Shown here piece by piece: positions 56,489 through 64,000 of a DNA stretch of 64,000 nucleotides. Position numbers and translations under genes: made by a program. The stretch covers positions 1 through 64,000 of the forward strand of contig JADGHQ010000006.1 of assembly GCA_019683805.1 (NCBI GenBank). The letters are read 5' to 3'. Source of the stretch: Thermoleophilaceae bacterium (GTDB lineage Bacteria; Actinomycetota; Thermoleophilia; Solirubrobacterales; Thermoleophilaceae). The first letter of the stretch is position 1. Each line of letters opens with the position of its first letter. The notes below the pieces were generated by a model. It made no database searches. It had not been told where the DNA came from and saw only the letters and a list, made by a program, of their open reading frames with translations.

Positions 56489-57100
56489 TCACGCGATCCG
56501 CCTGAAGACGCCCACGACCCGCCCGATCACCTGCGCGTCGCGCGACCGGATCGGCTCGTAGGCGTCGTTCTCCGGCTGCAGCCGGATGTGGTCCGCTTCC
56601 CGGAAGTAGCGCTTCACAGTCGCCTCCTCTCCCACCAGCGCGACGACGATCTCGCCGTCGTTCGCCGTCTGCTGCTGGCGGACGACTACGTAGTCCCCCT
56701 CGAGGATCCCGGCGTCCTTCATCGAGTCGCCCGAGACGCGCAGCAGGTAGTCCGCCTCGTCGCCGCCGAGCGCGTCCGGAACCTCGACGTGGTCCTCGAT
56801 GTTCTCTTCCGCCAGGATCGGCGCGCCGGCGGCGACGCGCCCCACCAGCGGCAGCCCGCGACCGCCGGCGACCGCGTCCTTCGCCTTCGCGAGCAGCTCG
56901 AGCGCGCGCGGCTTCGTCGGATCGCGCCGGATCAGCCCGAGCTTCTCCAGGTTCGACAGATGCGCGTGCACCGTGGACGAGGACGTGAGCCCGATCGCCC
57001 TGCCGATGTCCCGCACGGTTGGCGGATATCCGTGCTTTGCTGAATACCGCTTGATGAAGTCGAAGATCTCCTGCTGGCGCTTGGTCAGCTTCAGGTCCAT
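56489..57100 (-). CDS. lexA: SOS repressor LexA
   Basis: A 203-residue LexA. The N-terminal winged helix reads LTKRQQEIFDFIKRYSAKHGYPPTVRDIGRAIGLTSSSTVHAHLSNLEKLG; the S24 autoprotease has the Ala91-Gly92 cleavage site in RVAAGAPIL, nucleophile Ser126 in VSGDSMKDAG and base Lys163 in EATVKRYF. It represses DNA-damage genes until RecA filaments trigger self-cleavage. A perfect SOS box overlaps its own start site, so it is autoregulated. Confidence 0.97.
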   Translation of the reverse strand: MDLKLTKRQQEIFDFIKRYSAKHGYPPTVRDIGRAIGLTSSSTVHAHLSNLEKLGLIRRDPTKPRALELLAKAKDAVAGGRGLPLVGRVAAGAPILAEENIEDHVEVPDALGGDEADYLLRVSGDSMKDAGILEGDYVVVRQQQTANDGEIVVALVGEEATVKRYFREADHIRLQPENDAYEPIRSRDAQVIGRVVGVFRRIA

Positions 57101-57146
57101 CGTCTCTCCGTGGTCGGGACGGCCCTGCCCTTGCGAGCGGGGGAAG

Positions 57147-57167
57147 CGAACATGTGTTCGTAGGCTA
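57147..57167 (-). promoter_or_regulatory. lexA promoter with SOS box CGAACATGTGTTCG
   Basis: CGAACATGTGTTCG (57147-57160) is a perfect Cheo-type LexA box (CGAAC-N4-GTTCG). A minus-strand -10 box TAGCCT (57167-57162) lies directly next to it, so bound LexA would cover the start site near 57155. Confidence 0.92.
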
Positions 57168-57199
57168 GCGGTCCCCGCGGACGACTTCCACTCGAGGGG

Positions 57200-57227
57200 T
57201 TGTCAAGCGCGCCGATGGCTCTATACT
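57200..57227 (+). promoter_or_regulatory. tRNA-Leu promoter: TTGTCA-N16-TATACT
   Basis: A -35 TTGTCA (57200-57205) and a -10 TATACT (57222-57227) with a 16-base spacer precede the tRNA by 11 bases. It is the best sigma-70 promoter in the window. Confidence 0.75.
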
Positions 57228-57238
57228 CGCCACCGCTT

Positions 57239-57324
<86 letters not shown>

Positions 57325-57356
57325 CTGGGGCGGCTCATGAGCCTGCCGCGCGAGAT

Positions 57357-57374
57357 GCCCCGCGATCGCGGGGC
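57357..57374 (+). terminator. tRNA-Leu terminator hairpin
   Basis: GCCCCGCGATCGCGGGGC is a perfect inverted repeat followed by TCTTCT, 33 bases after the tRNA. Confidence 0.7.
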
Positions 57375-57439
57375 TCTTCTACGGCCGGGCGGCGGAGCCG
57401 GCCCGCCGGGCGGGCCCACCGCGAGGCGGGGCTCCCGCT

Positions 57440-57883
57440 TCACCCCCCCCTAGCGGCGCAGAGCGCCACGAGGTTCGCGGCCGACACCACACCCTCCGGC
57501 TCCGCGTCCGCGCCTGGGCAGACGAGCAGGTGCGTGACGCCCGTCTCCGACAGCGCCGAGGCGGCCTCCTGAGCGGTCGCGCTCGGCGGGATCCGCTTGA
57601 CCGACTCGGTGATCGCCTCGCGCGCCGCCACCAGGCGGTGGTCCTCCGACAGCCACGCCAGCAGCCCGCGCGCCGTGACCCACCCGAGCGGGCGCCCGTG
57701 CTGCGCGCCCAGCACGAGCACCGCGTTGACGGCGTGCGAGGCCATCGCCGCGAAGGTCACGCCGAGCGAGGCGTTCTCGGAGACAACCACCACCCCGGGC
57801 GTCATCAGCTCGCGCACAGGGGTGTCGAGGAGCGACTCGGCGAGCGGCGGGAAGAGGTCGGGCGGCATCTGTGGCCTGGGCAT
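57440..57883 (-). CDS. CBS-pair domain protein
   Basis: About 147 residues with two CBS motifs: VRELMTPGVVVVSENASLGVTFAAMASHAVNAVLVLG...GWVTARGLLAW and IPPSATAQEAASALSETGVTHLLVCPG...GVVSAANLVAL. It probably binds an adenosine nucleotide. No partner domain is fused and no obvious partner gene adjoins; it stands alone between the tRNA and a divergent secreted protein. ATG 57883 is preferred, but TTG 57901 would add six residues. Confidence 0.8.
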   Translation of the reverse strand: MPRPQMPPDLFPPLAESLLDTPVRELMTPGVVVVSENASLGVTFAAMASHAVNAVLVLGAQHGRPLGWVTARGLLAWLSEDHRLVAAREAITESVKRIPPSATAQEAASALSETGVTHLLVCPGADAEPEGVVSAANLVALCAARGG

Positions 57884-58122
57884 GGACAGAGCCTGATCCA
57901 AGCGCGGCCGAGCGGCATCCGGGGCCGGCCGCTGAGCGCGTCGGTAGCACCTACCCGATCCGGCGCGGCCCGAACGCGGACGACGGCCGCTCGGATACGG
58001 GTCCAGACGCGCGCGCCGCGCCTAATGGGTCGCGCCCCGGCAGCCGATCCGGGATCGGTCTGTACCCACACCTGAGACGACCGCTTCCCGCCTCCAGAGG
58101 GCGAAGCAGAGGAAAAGCCAGG
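57884..58122. other. leader region of the calcium-repeat protein
   Basis: No TANNNT box at a convincing distance was found on either strand. A stem GCTTC/GAAGC with an inner CGCC/GGCG (about 58083-58107) sits just before the AGGAAA ribosome binding site of the next gene. Confidence 0.3.
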
Positions 58123-58683
58123 ATGACGAAGACGAGGATCGTCGCGGGCGCGCTGAGCGTGGTCGCCGCGCTCGCGCTCCCCGCCGCTGCGAGCGCCAAG
58201 CCGCACCCCGCCCGCGACCGCGGCGACCGCAACCACGACTCGCTCCCCGACCGCTGGGAGAAGCGCCACGGCCTTTCGCTGCGCGTCAAGCAGGCGCGGC
58301 GCGACCCGGACCGCGACGGTCTCGACAACGCGCACGAGTACGCGCGCAAGACCGATCCGAGGCGCCCTGACACCGACCGCGACGGCATCAAGGACGGCGC
58401 CGAGGTGAAGCAGGGCCTCGACCCGCGCAGGGCCGACACCGACCGCGACGGGATCGACGACGGGGACGAGGCGAAGCAGGGCCTCGACCCGCGCAACCCG
58501 GACACCGACGACGACGGGGTCCGAGACGGCGATGACGACGATCCCGCGGTCGCCGACGACGAAGCGGGCGACGACGACCTCGCCGACGACGGCGCCGACG
58601 ACCCCGCCGACGACGACAGCGGCGACGACTGGAGCTACGACTCGGGCGACGACCCGGGCGACGACTCGTCCGACGACGAGTAG
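58123..58683 (+). CDS. secreted thrombospondin-type-3-repeat calcium-binding protein
   Basis: A 186-residue exported protein: signal peptide at residues 1-25 (IVAGALSVVAALALPAAASAK), then tandem DxDxDGxxDxxE loops (DPDRDGLDNAHE, DTDRDGIKDGAE, DTDRDGIDDGDE, DTDDDGVRDGDD), the calcium-binding type 3 repeats, separated by KQGLDPR linkers. The last 55 residues are nearly all Asp, Gly, Ala and Ser. It probably binds calcium at the cell surface and may link to polysaccharide. ATG 58123 is supported by an AGGAAA Shine-Dalgarno and the signal peptide. Confidence 0.85.
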   Translation: MTKTRIVAGALSVVAALALPAAASAKPHPARDRGDRNHDSLPDRWEKRHGLSLRVKQARRDPDRDGLDNAHEYARKTDPRRPDTDRDGIKDGAEVKQGLDPRRADTDRDGIDDGDEAKQGLDPRNPDTDDDGVRDGDDDDPAVADDEAGDDDLADDGADDPADDDSGDDWSYDSGDDPGDDSSDDE

Positions 58684-58698
58684 CCCCGGCGCGGGATC

Positions 58699-59772
58699 TC
58701 AGGTCACCCTCAAGGCGACCATGCACAGATCGTCAGGCAGGCGGCCGCCCGAGAACTCCTCGGCGGCCGCCCGCAGGGTGTCCACCACGCGCTCGGGCGG
58801 CTCCCCGCGCAGGTCCCCGAGCAGCGCCCGGATGCGGTCGGTGCCGAACAGCTCGCCGCCCGGGCGCCGCGCCTCGCTCAGCCCGTCGGTGTAGACCACG
58901 AGGCCTCTGCCGGGCTCCACGGGCTGCGCACGCCCCTCGCACTCGATATCCCACCCCATCCCGAGGGGGAACGCCGGCCGCATGCAGTTGAGCTGCGTCC
59001 CGCAGTCGAGCCACAGCGGCGGAGGGTGACCGGCGAGCGCCCAGCGCAGCGTCCGGTCGCCGGGCGAGAAGACCATGCACGCTGCGGTCACGAGCTCCTC
59101 GCCGACCTGCACGCGCTCGAGCAGCGCGGTGTTGGCGAGCTCGAGCAGACGGCACGGGTCGTCGACGTAGGGCGCCGCGGTCGCGAGCGTCGCCCGGACG
59201 AACGCCGCGCGCTTGGCGGCCTCGAGCCCGTGCCCGGCGACGTCCCCGACCACGATCAGCGTGGCATCGCGGGGCGCCGGCGCGACGAGGTAGAAGTCGC
59301 CCGAGCCGCCCGAGCGCGCCGGCACGTAGCAGCTCGCCAGTCTCAGCGCCGGCCGCCGCGGGGCCTCTGACGGCGCGAGCGCGGTCTGCACCTCGCGCAG
59401 CTCCTCGAGCTCGCGCTCCTGGGCCTCGACGCGCACGGCTAGCCTGGCGCGCTCCTCGAAGAGCCAGCCGACCACGTAACCCACCGCCGCGAGTACCACG
59501 AGGCGGACCAGGGAGCCGCCGACGATCGAGAGCGAGTCGCCCGTGTCGCGGATCGCGCGCGCGGCCGCGTAGAGGCCGGCCGAGGCGAGCGCCGCCCCCG
59601 CGCCTCCCCAGGGGCCGAGCCACCATGCTGCGACGAGGACCGCGACGACGAACAGCAGGCCGGGCTCGCTGACGCCCGCCACGCGCAGCGCGAAGACCAG
59701 GGCGAGCAGCAGGCCGACGACGGCGGCCCGCGTACCGGCAGTGCGTGGAGCGAGCCGCGCGAAAGGGTGCAT
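58699..59772 (-). CDS. membrane SpoIIE/RsbU-type PP2C phosphatase
   Basis: A 357-residue protein with four to five N-terminal membrane segments (residues 15-105), a coiled linker (RLAVRVEAQERELEELREVQTALAP) and a SpoIIE phosphatase domain: SGGSGDFYLVAPAPRDATLIVVGDVAGHGLEAAKRAAFVRA (metal Asp in GDxxGHG), GHPPPLWL, LVVYTDGLSEARRPGGELFG and DDLCMVALR. Such enzymes dephosphorylate anti-anti-sigma factors. Here it may feed the SigB-family factor at 46229, but no RsbV or RsbW homologue is in the window. Confidence 0.9.
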   Translation of the reverse strand: MHPFARLAPRTAGTRAAVVGLLLALVFALRVAGVSEPGLLFVVAVLVAAWWLGPWGGAGAALASAGLYAAARAIRDTGDSLSIVGGSLVRLVVLAAVGYVVGWLFEERARLAVRVEAQERELEELREVQTALAPSEAPRRPALRLASCYVPARSGGSGDFYLVAPAPRDATLIVVGDVAGHGLEAAKRAAFVRATLATAAPYVDDPCRLLELANTALLERVQVGEELVTAACMVFSPGDRTLRWALAGHPPPLWLDCGTQLNCMRPAFPLGMGWDIECEGRAQPVEPGRGLVVYTDGLSEARRPGGELFGTDRIRALLGDLRGEPPERVVDTLRAAAEEFSGGRLPDDLCMVALRVT

Positions 59773-59805
59773 GCGAGTCCGGTCCCGCGACGGGAGCCTG
59801 AGGCG

Positions 59806-59811
59806 ATCCTA
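59806..59811 (-). promoter_or_regulatory. -10 box TAGGAT of the phosphatase gene
   Basis: TAGGAT on the minus strand gives a leader of about 27 bases before the start codon at 59772. Confidence 0.4.
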
Positions 59812-59860
59812 ACCCCGACCGCGGCACGGGCGCCACAGGCGCCCAGCGGGTGCGGCGCGA

Positions 59861-59866
59861 TAGCCT
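59861..59866 (+). promoter_or_regulatory. -10 box TAGCCT, near-leaderless tldD
   Basis: TAGCCT ends nine bases before ATG 59876, with no Shine-Dalgarno sequence between. Confidence 0.5.
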
Positions 59867-59875
59867 GCCGCGCCG

Positions 59876-61315
59876 ATGAAGGAGCTCTTGTCGGAGCTGA
59901 TGGACGCCGCCGCGGGCCGCGTCGACTACGCCGACGCGCGGCACGTCGGCTCGGCCCACGAGGCGATCTCCGTGCGCAACGGCCGGCTGCACGAGCTGCA
60001 TCGCGAGCAGCAGGAGGGCTTCGGGGTGCGCGTGCGCATCCGCGGCGCCTGGGGCTTCGCGGCCGCGCGCGGCAGCGACCGCGCCGCGGCCGAGGACGCG
60101 CTCGCGCGGGCGATCGCGCTGGCGGAGGCGCAGCCCGCGCCCCCGGCGGCGGCCCCGCTCGCGCCCGAGGAGCCGGCGCGCGGCAGCTACGCCGCGAGAT
60201 GCGCGCGCGACCCGTTCGAGGTGCCGCTCGAGGACAAGCTGTCGCTCCTGCTCGCAGCCGACGAGGCGCTACGCGGGGACCCGCGCCTCGCCGTGACGAG
60301 CGCCCACTTCCTCGCCTTCCGCGAGCTGCGCTCGTTCGCCTCGACCGAGGGCGGCTGCTGCGACCAGACGATCGTCGAGTGCGGCGGCGGAATCGTCGCC
60401 ACGGCCGTCGAGGGGAGCGAGTCGCAGGTCCGCTCCTACCCCGCGTCGTTCCGCGGCGACGTCGCCCAGCGCGGCTACGAGCACTTCGAGGAGCTCGCCC
60501 TCGTCGCGCACGCGCCGCGCGTCGCGGAGGAGGCGGTCGCGCTGCTCAGCGCGCCAGCCTGCCCGTCGCAGCGCACGACGCTGATCCTCGACGGCGAGCA
60601 GGTCGCGCTGCAGCTCCACGAGTCGGTCGGCCACGCGGTCGAGCTCGACCGGGTGCTCGGCATGGAGGCGTCGTACGCCGGGACGAGCTGGGTGCGGGTG
60701 GAGGACCTCGGCAGGCTCCGCTACGGCTCGGAGCTCATGAACGTGACGGCCGACGCCACCTCCCCCACCGGCCTCGGCACGTACGCCTGGGACGACGAGG
60801 GCGTCGCCGCGCACCGCGTGCCGATCGTGCGCGCAGGGGTGCTCCAGGGCTTCCTCTCCTCGCGCGAGACGGCGGGCGAGATCGGCCTCGAGCGCTCCGG
60901 CGGCGCCGCGCGCGCCGAGGGCTTCGCGCGCCAGCCGATCGTGCGCATGACGAACGTGAACCTCGAGCCCGGCGACGCCGGCTCGCTCGAGGACCTGATC
61001 GCGTCCACCGAGCGCGGCATCTACATGGAGACGAACCGCTCGTGGTCGATCGACCAGCGGCGGCTGCAGTTCCAGTTCGGCACCGAGATCGCCTGGGAGA
61101 TCGTCGACGGCGAGCGCAGGCGGATGCTGCGCAACCCGAGCTACGCGGGGGTCACGCCCGAGTTCTGGGGCAGCCTCGATGCGGTCTGCTCGGAGTCGGA
61201 GTGGCGGCTCTGGGGCGTGCTGAACTGCGGCAAGGGCGAGCCCGGGCAGTCGATGCACGTCTCGCACGGGACCGCGCCGGCGCGCTTCCGCGACGTGCAG
61301 GTGGGGATCGCGTGA
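59876..61315 (+). CDS. tldD: TldD-type metallopeptidase subunit
   Basis: A 479-residue TldD: the zinc motif LQLHESVGHAVELDR (HESVGH at 248-253), followed by LMNVTADATSPTGLGTYAWDDEGVAAHRVPIVRAG and a C-terminal MLRNPSYAGVTPEFWGSLDAVCSE block with the third metal ligand region. TldD/TldE heterodimers degrade unfolded peptides and, in some genomes, process modified peptides such as microcins. The stop overlaps the tldE start as GTGA. No precursor peptide gene was recognised nearby. Confidence 0.95.
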   Translation: MKELLSELMDAAAGRVDYADARHVGSAHEAISVRNGRLHELHREQQEGFGVRVRIRGAWGFAAARGSDRAAAEDALARAIALAEAQPAPPAAAPLAPEEPARGSYAARCARDPFEVPLEDKLSLLLAADEALRGDPRLAVTSAHFLAFRELRSFASTEGGCCDQTIVECGGGIVATAVEGSESQVRSYPASFRGDVAQRGYEHFEELALVAHAPRVAEEAVALLSAPACPSQRTTLILDGEQVALQLHESVGHAVELDRVLGMEASYAGTSWVRVEDLGRLRYGSELMNVTADATSPTGLGTYAWDDEGVAAHRVPIVRAGVLQGFLSSRETAGEIGLERSGGAARAEGFARQPIVRMTNVNLEPGDAGSLEDLIASTERGIYMETNRSWSIDQRRLQFQFGTEIAWEIVDGERRRMLRNPSYAGVTPEFWGSLDAVCSESEWRLWGVLNCGKGEPGQSMHVSHGTAPARFRDVQVGIA

Positions 61316-62679
61316 GCGAGAGCCCGCTGCAGCTCGCCGAGCGCGCGCTCAAGGCGATGTCGCCGGGCGACGGCGCGCAGGCGACCGTGATCGCGGAGCG
61401 CTCGCTGCTCCTGAGGTTCGCGCGCTCCCGCCCGACGCAGTCGACGGCGATCGACGACGTGACCGTGGAGCTCACCGCGCTGCGCGACGGGCACCTTGGC
61501 AGCGCGAGCACGAACCGCACCGACCCCGAGTCGCTGGCCGAGTGCGCGCGCGCCGCCGAGGCGGCGGCCGAGGCCACCGCCCGCGTCCGCGGGACGGGCG
61601 AGTACCCGGGCTTCCCCGCGCCCGCGCCGGCGCGCCCCCACGACGGCTTCGACCTGCGCACCGCCGCGCTCGACCCCGGCGTGGGCGGCGCGGCGCTCAG
61701 GGCCGCGTTCGACGCGGCCGCCGGGCACGGCGTCGAGGCCCACGGCGTCTGGAGCGCGGGCGACGTGACGACCGCGATCGCCTCCACCGCCGGCGTGCGC
61801 GCGAGCGACCGCGTGACCGACGCGTACATGAAGGTCGTCTGCATCGCCCCCGGCGGGCGCAGCGGCTACGCGTCGGCGGCGGGCGCCGGGATCGACGCCG
61901 TCGACCCGCGCGCCGTGGCGCTCAGGGCCGCCGCCAAGGCCGCGGTCGAAGGGGAGCCGGTGCGCCTCCCGCCCGGGGAGTACCCGGTCGTGCTCGAGGC
62001 GCCGGCCACGGCCGAGCTCGTGTCGTGGCTCGGTCACCTGGCGTTCAACGGGCTCGCGTACGCCGAGGAGCAGAGCGCCCTCAACGGCCGGCTCGGCACC
62101 CGTGTCGCGGCGCCGTGCATCAACCTCTCGGACTCGCCGCGCTACGGCTCGACGCTGCCGCGCTCCTACGACTTCGAGGGGGTGCCCAAGGCGCCGCTGC
62201 CGCTGATCCAGGACGGCGTGGCGCACCGGATCGTCCACGACACCCGCAGCGCCGCGCTGCTCGGCGACGGCGCCCGCTCGACGGGGCACGCGCTCGCGCC
62301 GGGCGGTAGCCCGCACGGGCCCGCGCCCACGAACCTCGTGCTGGTCGGCGGCGGGGCCGCGGACGAGGCCGAGCTCTGCAGCCCGATCGAGCGCGGCGTC
62401 TACGTGACCCGCTTCTGGTACACGAACGCGCTGCGCCCGAAGGAGACGTTGATCACGGGCGTGACGCGCGACGGCACGTTCCTGATCGAGGACGGGCGCG
62501 TGACGCGCCCGCTCGCCGACCTGCGCTTCACCGACAGCGTGCTCGGCGTGCTCGAGCGCGCGCAGGCGCTCACCGCGCGAACCGTCCTCTGGAGCGAGGG
62601 CGAGTTCTACGGCCGCCGCTTCGCGCACGGGGTGGTGGCGCCGGCGCTGCGCGCGGCGTCGCTGCGCTTCACTGCCTGA
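61312..62679 (+). CDS. TldE/PmbA-type metallopeptidase subunit
   Basis: A 455-residue partner of TldD without the HExxH motif: SLLLRFARSRPTQSTAIDDVTVELTALRDGHLGSASTN at the N-terminus, VVLEAPATAELVSWLGHLAFNGLAYAEEQSALNGRLG in the middle and PTNLVLVGGGAADEAELCSPIERGVYVTRFWYTNALRPKETLITGVTRDGTFLIEDG at the end, all typical of PmbA/TldE. It completes the heterodimer's active chamber. The GTG start is translationally coupled to tldD. Confidence 0.93.
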   Translation: MSESPLQLAERALKAMSPGDGAQATVIAERSLLLRFARSRPTQSTAIDDVTVELTALRDGHLGSASTNRTDPESLAECARAAEAAAEATARVRGTGEYPGFPAPAPARPHDGFDLRTAALDPGVGGAALRAAFDAAAGHGVEAHGVWSAGDVTTAIASTAGVRASDRVTDAYMKVVCIAPGGRSGYASAAGAGIDAVDPRAVALRAAAKAAVEGEPVRLPPGEYPVVLEAPATAELVSWLGHLAFNGLAYAEEQSALNGRLGTRVAAPCINLSDSPRYGSTLPRSYDFEGVPKAPLPLIQDGVAHRIVHDTRSAALLGDGARSTGHALAPGGSPHGPAPTNLVLVGGGAADEAELCSPIERGVYVTRFWYTNALRPKETLITGVTRDGTFLIEDGRVTRPLADLRFTDSVLGVLERAQALTARTVLWSEGEFYGRRFAHGVVAPALRAASLRFTA

Positions 62680-62680
62680 A

Positions 62681-62697
62681 GGCGGCGCCCGGCCGCC
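62681..62697. terminator. GC hairpin between convergent tldE and secG
   Basis: GGCGGC (62681-62686) pairs with GCCGCC (62692-62697) around a five-base loop, one base after the tldE stop. No T-tract follows, so termination is uncertain. Confidence 0.35.
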
Positions 62698-62710
62698 GCG
62701 GCGCGGCCGG

Positions 62711-62941
62711 TCAGTCGATCTTGAGCAGCACGATCACGTTCACGACGAACACGATCGCGAAGAAGATCGTCCAGCGGTCGAGGTTGCGCTCGACGAGCGA
62801 GCCGCCGCCGAAGGGGCCGGCGCCCGTGCCCACGCCGAAGGCGCCGGAGAGACCGGCGTCCTTGCCGGAGTGCATCAGGATCAGCATGATCAGGACGATC
62901 GCGACGAAGACCTGCAGCGCGCTGAGGATGCCGACGAGCAT
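62711..62941 (-). CDS. secG: preprotein translocase subunit SecG
   Basis: A 76-residue protein with two membrane segments (about residues 4-23 and 58-74) flanking the conserved MHSGKDAGLSGAFGVGTGAGPFGGGSLVERNLDRWT loop. It belongs to the SecYEG channel. The ATG lies six bases after a TAAGCT -10 box, so it should be leaderless. Confidence 0.95.
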   Translation of the reverse strand: MLVGILSALQVFVAIVLIMLILMHSGKDAGLSGAFGVGTGAGPFGGGSLVERNLDRWTIFFAIVFVVNVIVLLKID

Positions 62942-62947
62942 GCGGAG

Positions 62948-62953
62948 AGCTTA
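62948..62953 (-). promoter_or_regulatory. -10 box TAAGCT overlapping a stop codon
   Basis: TAAGCT on the minus strand begins with the TAA stop of the CcmI-like gene (62951-62953) and ends six bases before the secG ATG. Confidence 0.6.
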
Positions 62954-63298
62954 GCCGCCGGCGGCCCCGCGCTCGCCGCCGCCGCCCCGCGGGCCGCCTT
63001 CCGCCGGCCCTTGCCCGCCGTCCGGGCGCTCGTCGAGCGCGTCGAGCTCGCGCAGGATCTCGATCGCCTGCGCGCGCAGCTCGCGGTCGATGGCGCGGTG
63101 GTCGGCGGCGGAGAGCTTGCCCATGCGGAAGTCGAGGTCGGCGTCGCGGATCTCCCGGTACTTCGCCTCCTTCGCGGCCTCGAGCGCGGCGCGCCGCTCG
63201 TCCTCGCGGCGGTCGGGCTCCGCCCCGCGCCGGAGCGGCGCGGCGACGACGATCGCCACCACCAGGGCGAGCACGACGATTGCGAGCGCGACCTCCAA
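62951..63298 (-). CDS. CcmI-like small membrane protein
   Basis: A 115-residue protein with one N-terminal membrane segment (MEVALAIVVLALVVAIVVAAPL) and a charged helical part, EAAKEAKYREIRDADLDFRMGKLSAADHRAIDRELRAQAIEILRELDAL, that resembles the N-terminal region of CcmI/CycH, including its 'DxxxGKLSxxD' motif. It would assist haem attachment to apocytochrome c. It lacks the TPR domain of full CcmI. It starts at a TTG one base after the stop of the CcmF-like gene and ends in a Gly/Arg-rich tail. Confidence 0.7.
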   Translation of the reverse strand: MEVALAIVVLALVVAIVVAAPLRRGAEPDRREDERRAALEAAKEAKYREIRDADLDFRMGKLSAADHRAIDRELRAQAIEILRELDALDERPDGGQGPAEGGPRGGGGERGAAGG

Positions 63299-63299
63299 G

Positions 63300-64000
63300 C
63301 TACGCGCGCGAGAGGTCGCGGCCGAGCCGGGCCGCGTAGAGGCTCCTGACCCGCCGCCGGCGCGCGTCCGGGGAGGGCCAGCCGGCCGTGAGCGCGCCCG
63401 CGATCGCGATCAGCCCGCCGAGCCAGATCCACGACACCATCGGCGAGACGATCAGGCGGAAGGTCGCGGGCGGCGGGCTCTTCGCGTAGCTCTGGGCGAT
63501 CGCGGCGAGGATCACGCCCTGGACGTCCGGGCTCGCGTCCGCGAACCTGCGGTTCGCCACCCTGATCGGCCCCATCAGGTTCGAGGTGTCCGGCGTGACG
63601 GCCGCCCAGAAGTTGTGCGTGAGCCCCCACTTCGTCGCCACCTCGCTGTTCGCCTCGCCCTCGAAGAAGCGGCCGAAGGGGCCGCCCTGCGAGAAGTCCT
63701 GGGACGGGTAGTAGTTGCGCGAGGGGTGCTCGTAGAAGACCCGGTCGCCCTTCCTCACCCTCAGCAGCGCCCCCAGGGTGATCGGCGCGCCGGTGCCGGC
63801 GCGGTCGCTCGCCACGCCGGCCGTGGGCCGGACGTAGGTCACCTCGTACCCGCCGACGCGCGCGGTCTGGCCGGCCGCCAGGCGCACGTCCTCGTGCTTG
63901 GCGAAGGCCGAGGAGCCCGCCACCCCCACGAGCACGAGCGCGATGCCGGCGTGCACGATGTAGCCGCCGTAGCGGCGGCGGTTGCGCCCCACGAGGCGCA
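63300..64000 (-). CDS. CcmF-like cytochrome c maturation protein (5' part beyond the window)
   Basis: The C-terminal 233 or so residues of a CcmF-like protein. RRRYGGYIVHAGIALVLVGVAGSSAF is the conserved segment that precedes the haem-handling periplasmic loop; after a long loop (KHEDVRLAAGQTARVGGYEVTYVRP...VRKGDRVFYEHPSRNYYP) comes the last membrane span MVSWIWLGGLIAIAGALTAGW. The frame stays open to the right edge, so the gene begins outside. With the small gene at 62951 it forms a cytochrome c biogenesis operon, serving proteins such as the cytochrome at 45706. Confidence 0.88.
   Translation of the reverse strand, partial: RLVGRNRRRYGGYIVHAGIALVLVGVAGSSAFAKHEDVRLAAGQTARVGGYEVTYVRPTAGVASDRAGTGAPITLGALLRVRKGDRVFYEHPSRNYYPSQDFSQGGPFGRFFEGEANSEVATKWGLTHNFWAAVTPDTSNLMGPIRVANRRFADASPDVQGVILAAIAQSYAKSPPPATFRLIVSPMVSWIWLGGLIAIAGALTAGWPSPDARRRRVRSLYAARLGRDLSRA

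Noticed and set aside
59876-62679. TldD/TldE considered as part of a modified-peptide (RiPP) cluster
   Set aside because: No precursor peptide, radical SAM, YcaO or transporter gene is adjacent; the pair is more likely the housekeeping protease.

Overview
The window reads as a chromosomal stretch of a very GC-rich actinobacterium, most likely from the Thermoleophilia (Gaiellales/Solirubrobacterales) side of the phylum. The reasons are the base composition, a Cheo-type SOS box (CGAAC-N4-GTTCG) in front of lexA, actinobacterial-style c-di-AMP (ydaO) riboswitches, tightly packed genes with ATGA/GTGA overlaps, and many start codons lying 6-9 bases after a TANNNT -10 box, as expected for leaderless mRNAs. 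The placement is an inference from sequence style, not from a marker tree.

Layout. 1-18.2 kb is an exopolysaccharide region: a secreted polysaccharide-lyase-like protein cut by the window edge, six glycosyltransferases (four GT4, two GT2), a Wzx-type flippase, a Wzy/O-antigen-ligase-like polymerase, a Wzz/BY-kinase fusion, a CpsB-type PHP phosphatase, two polysaccharide deacetylases and three FemAB-like GNAT transferases. 18.3-24.4 kb holds a coiled-coil protein, a MaoC hydratase divergent from a five-gene operon (malyl/citramalyl-CoA lyase, succinate/malate-CoA ligase beta and alpha subunits, a FixX-like ferredoxin, a hotdog thioesterase), and a NarL-type response regulator. 24.4-31 kb holds a GAF histidine kinase, a CBS protein, two FAD oxidoreductases, an SCP2-like protein and an acyl-CoA dehydrogenase whose promoter carries the same palindromic operator as the lyase/MaoC intergenic region. 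31-42.4 kb has a fourth FemAB-like protein, a riboswitch-controlled NlpC/P60 hydrolase, an acyl-CoA ligase, a DUF255 protein, and a NadE - AsnB - ACP - acyl-CoA ligase operon that resembles the accessory set of exosortase-linked polysaccharide loci.

42.5-64 kb is mostly housekeeping: glutamine synthetase, an HxlR regulator with a cysteine-free AhpD-like protein, a second c-di-AMP riboswitch with a small membrane protein, cytochrome c, a SigB-family sigma factor coupled to a zinc-ribbon protein, the primary sigma factor, FdhD, glutamate synthase (GltD, GltB), RNase P RNA, LexA, tRNA-Leu(GAG), a CBS protein, a calcium-repeat secreted protein, a SpoIIE-type phosphatase, TldD/TldE, SecG and a CcmI-like/CcmF-like cytochrome c maturation pair running off the right edge.

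The main things to follow up are: (i) the dicarboxyl-CoA operon with its embedded ferredoxin and the operator shared with the acyl-CoA dehydrogenase; (ii) two c-di-AMP riboswitches in which the last aptamer strand appears to be the ribosome binding site, one in front of an unknown protein; (iii) two pairs of FemAB-like transferases together with the AsnB/NadE/ACP/ligase set; (iv) symmetric bidirectional -10 elements, stop codons that double as -10 boxes, and convergent genes sharing a CTAG as both stop codons.
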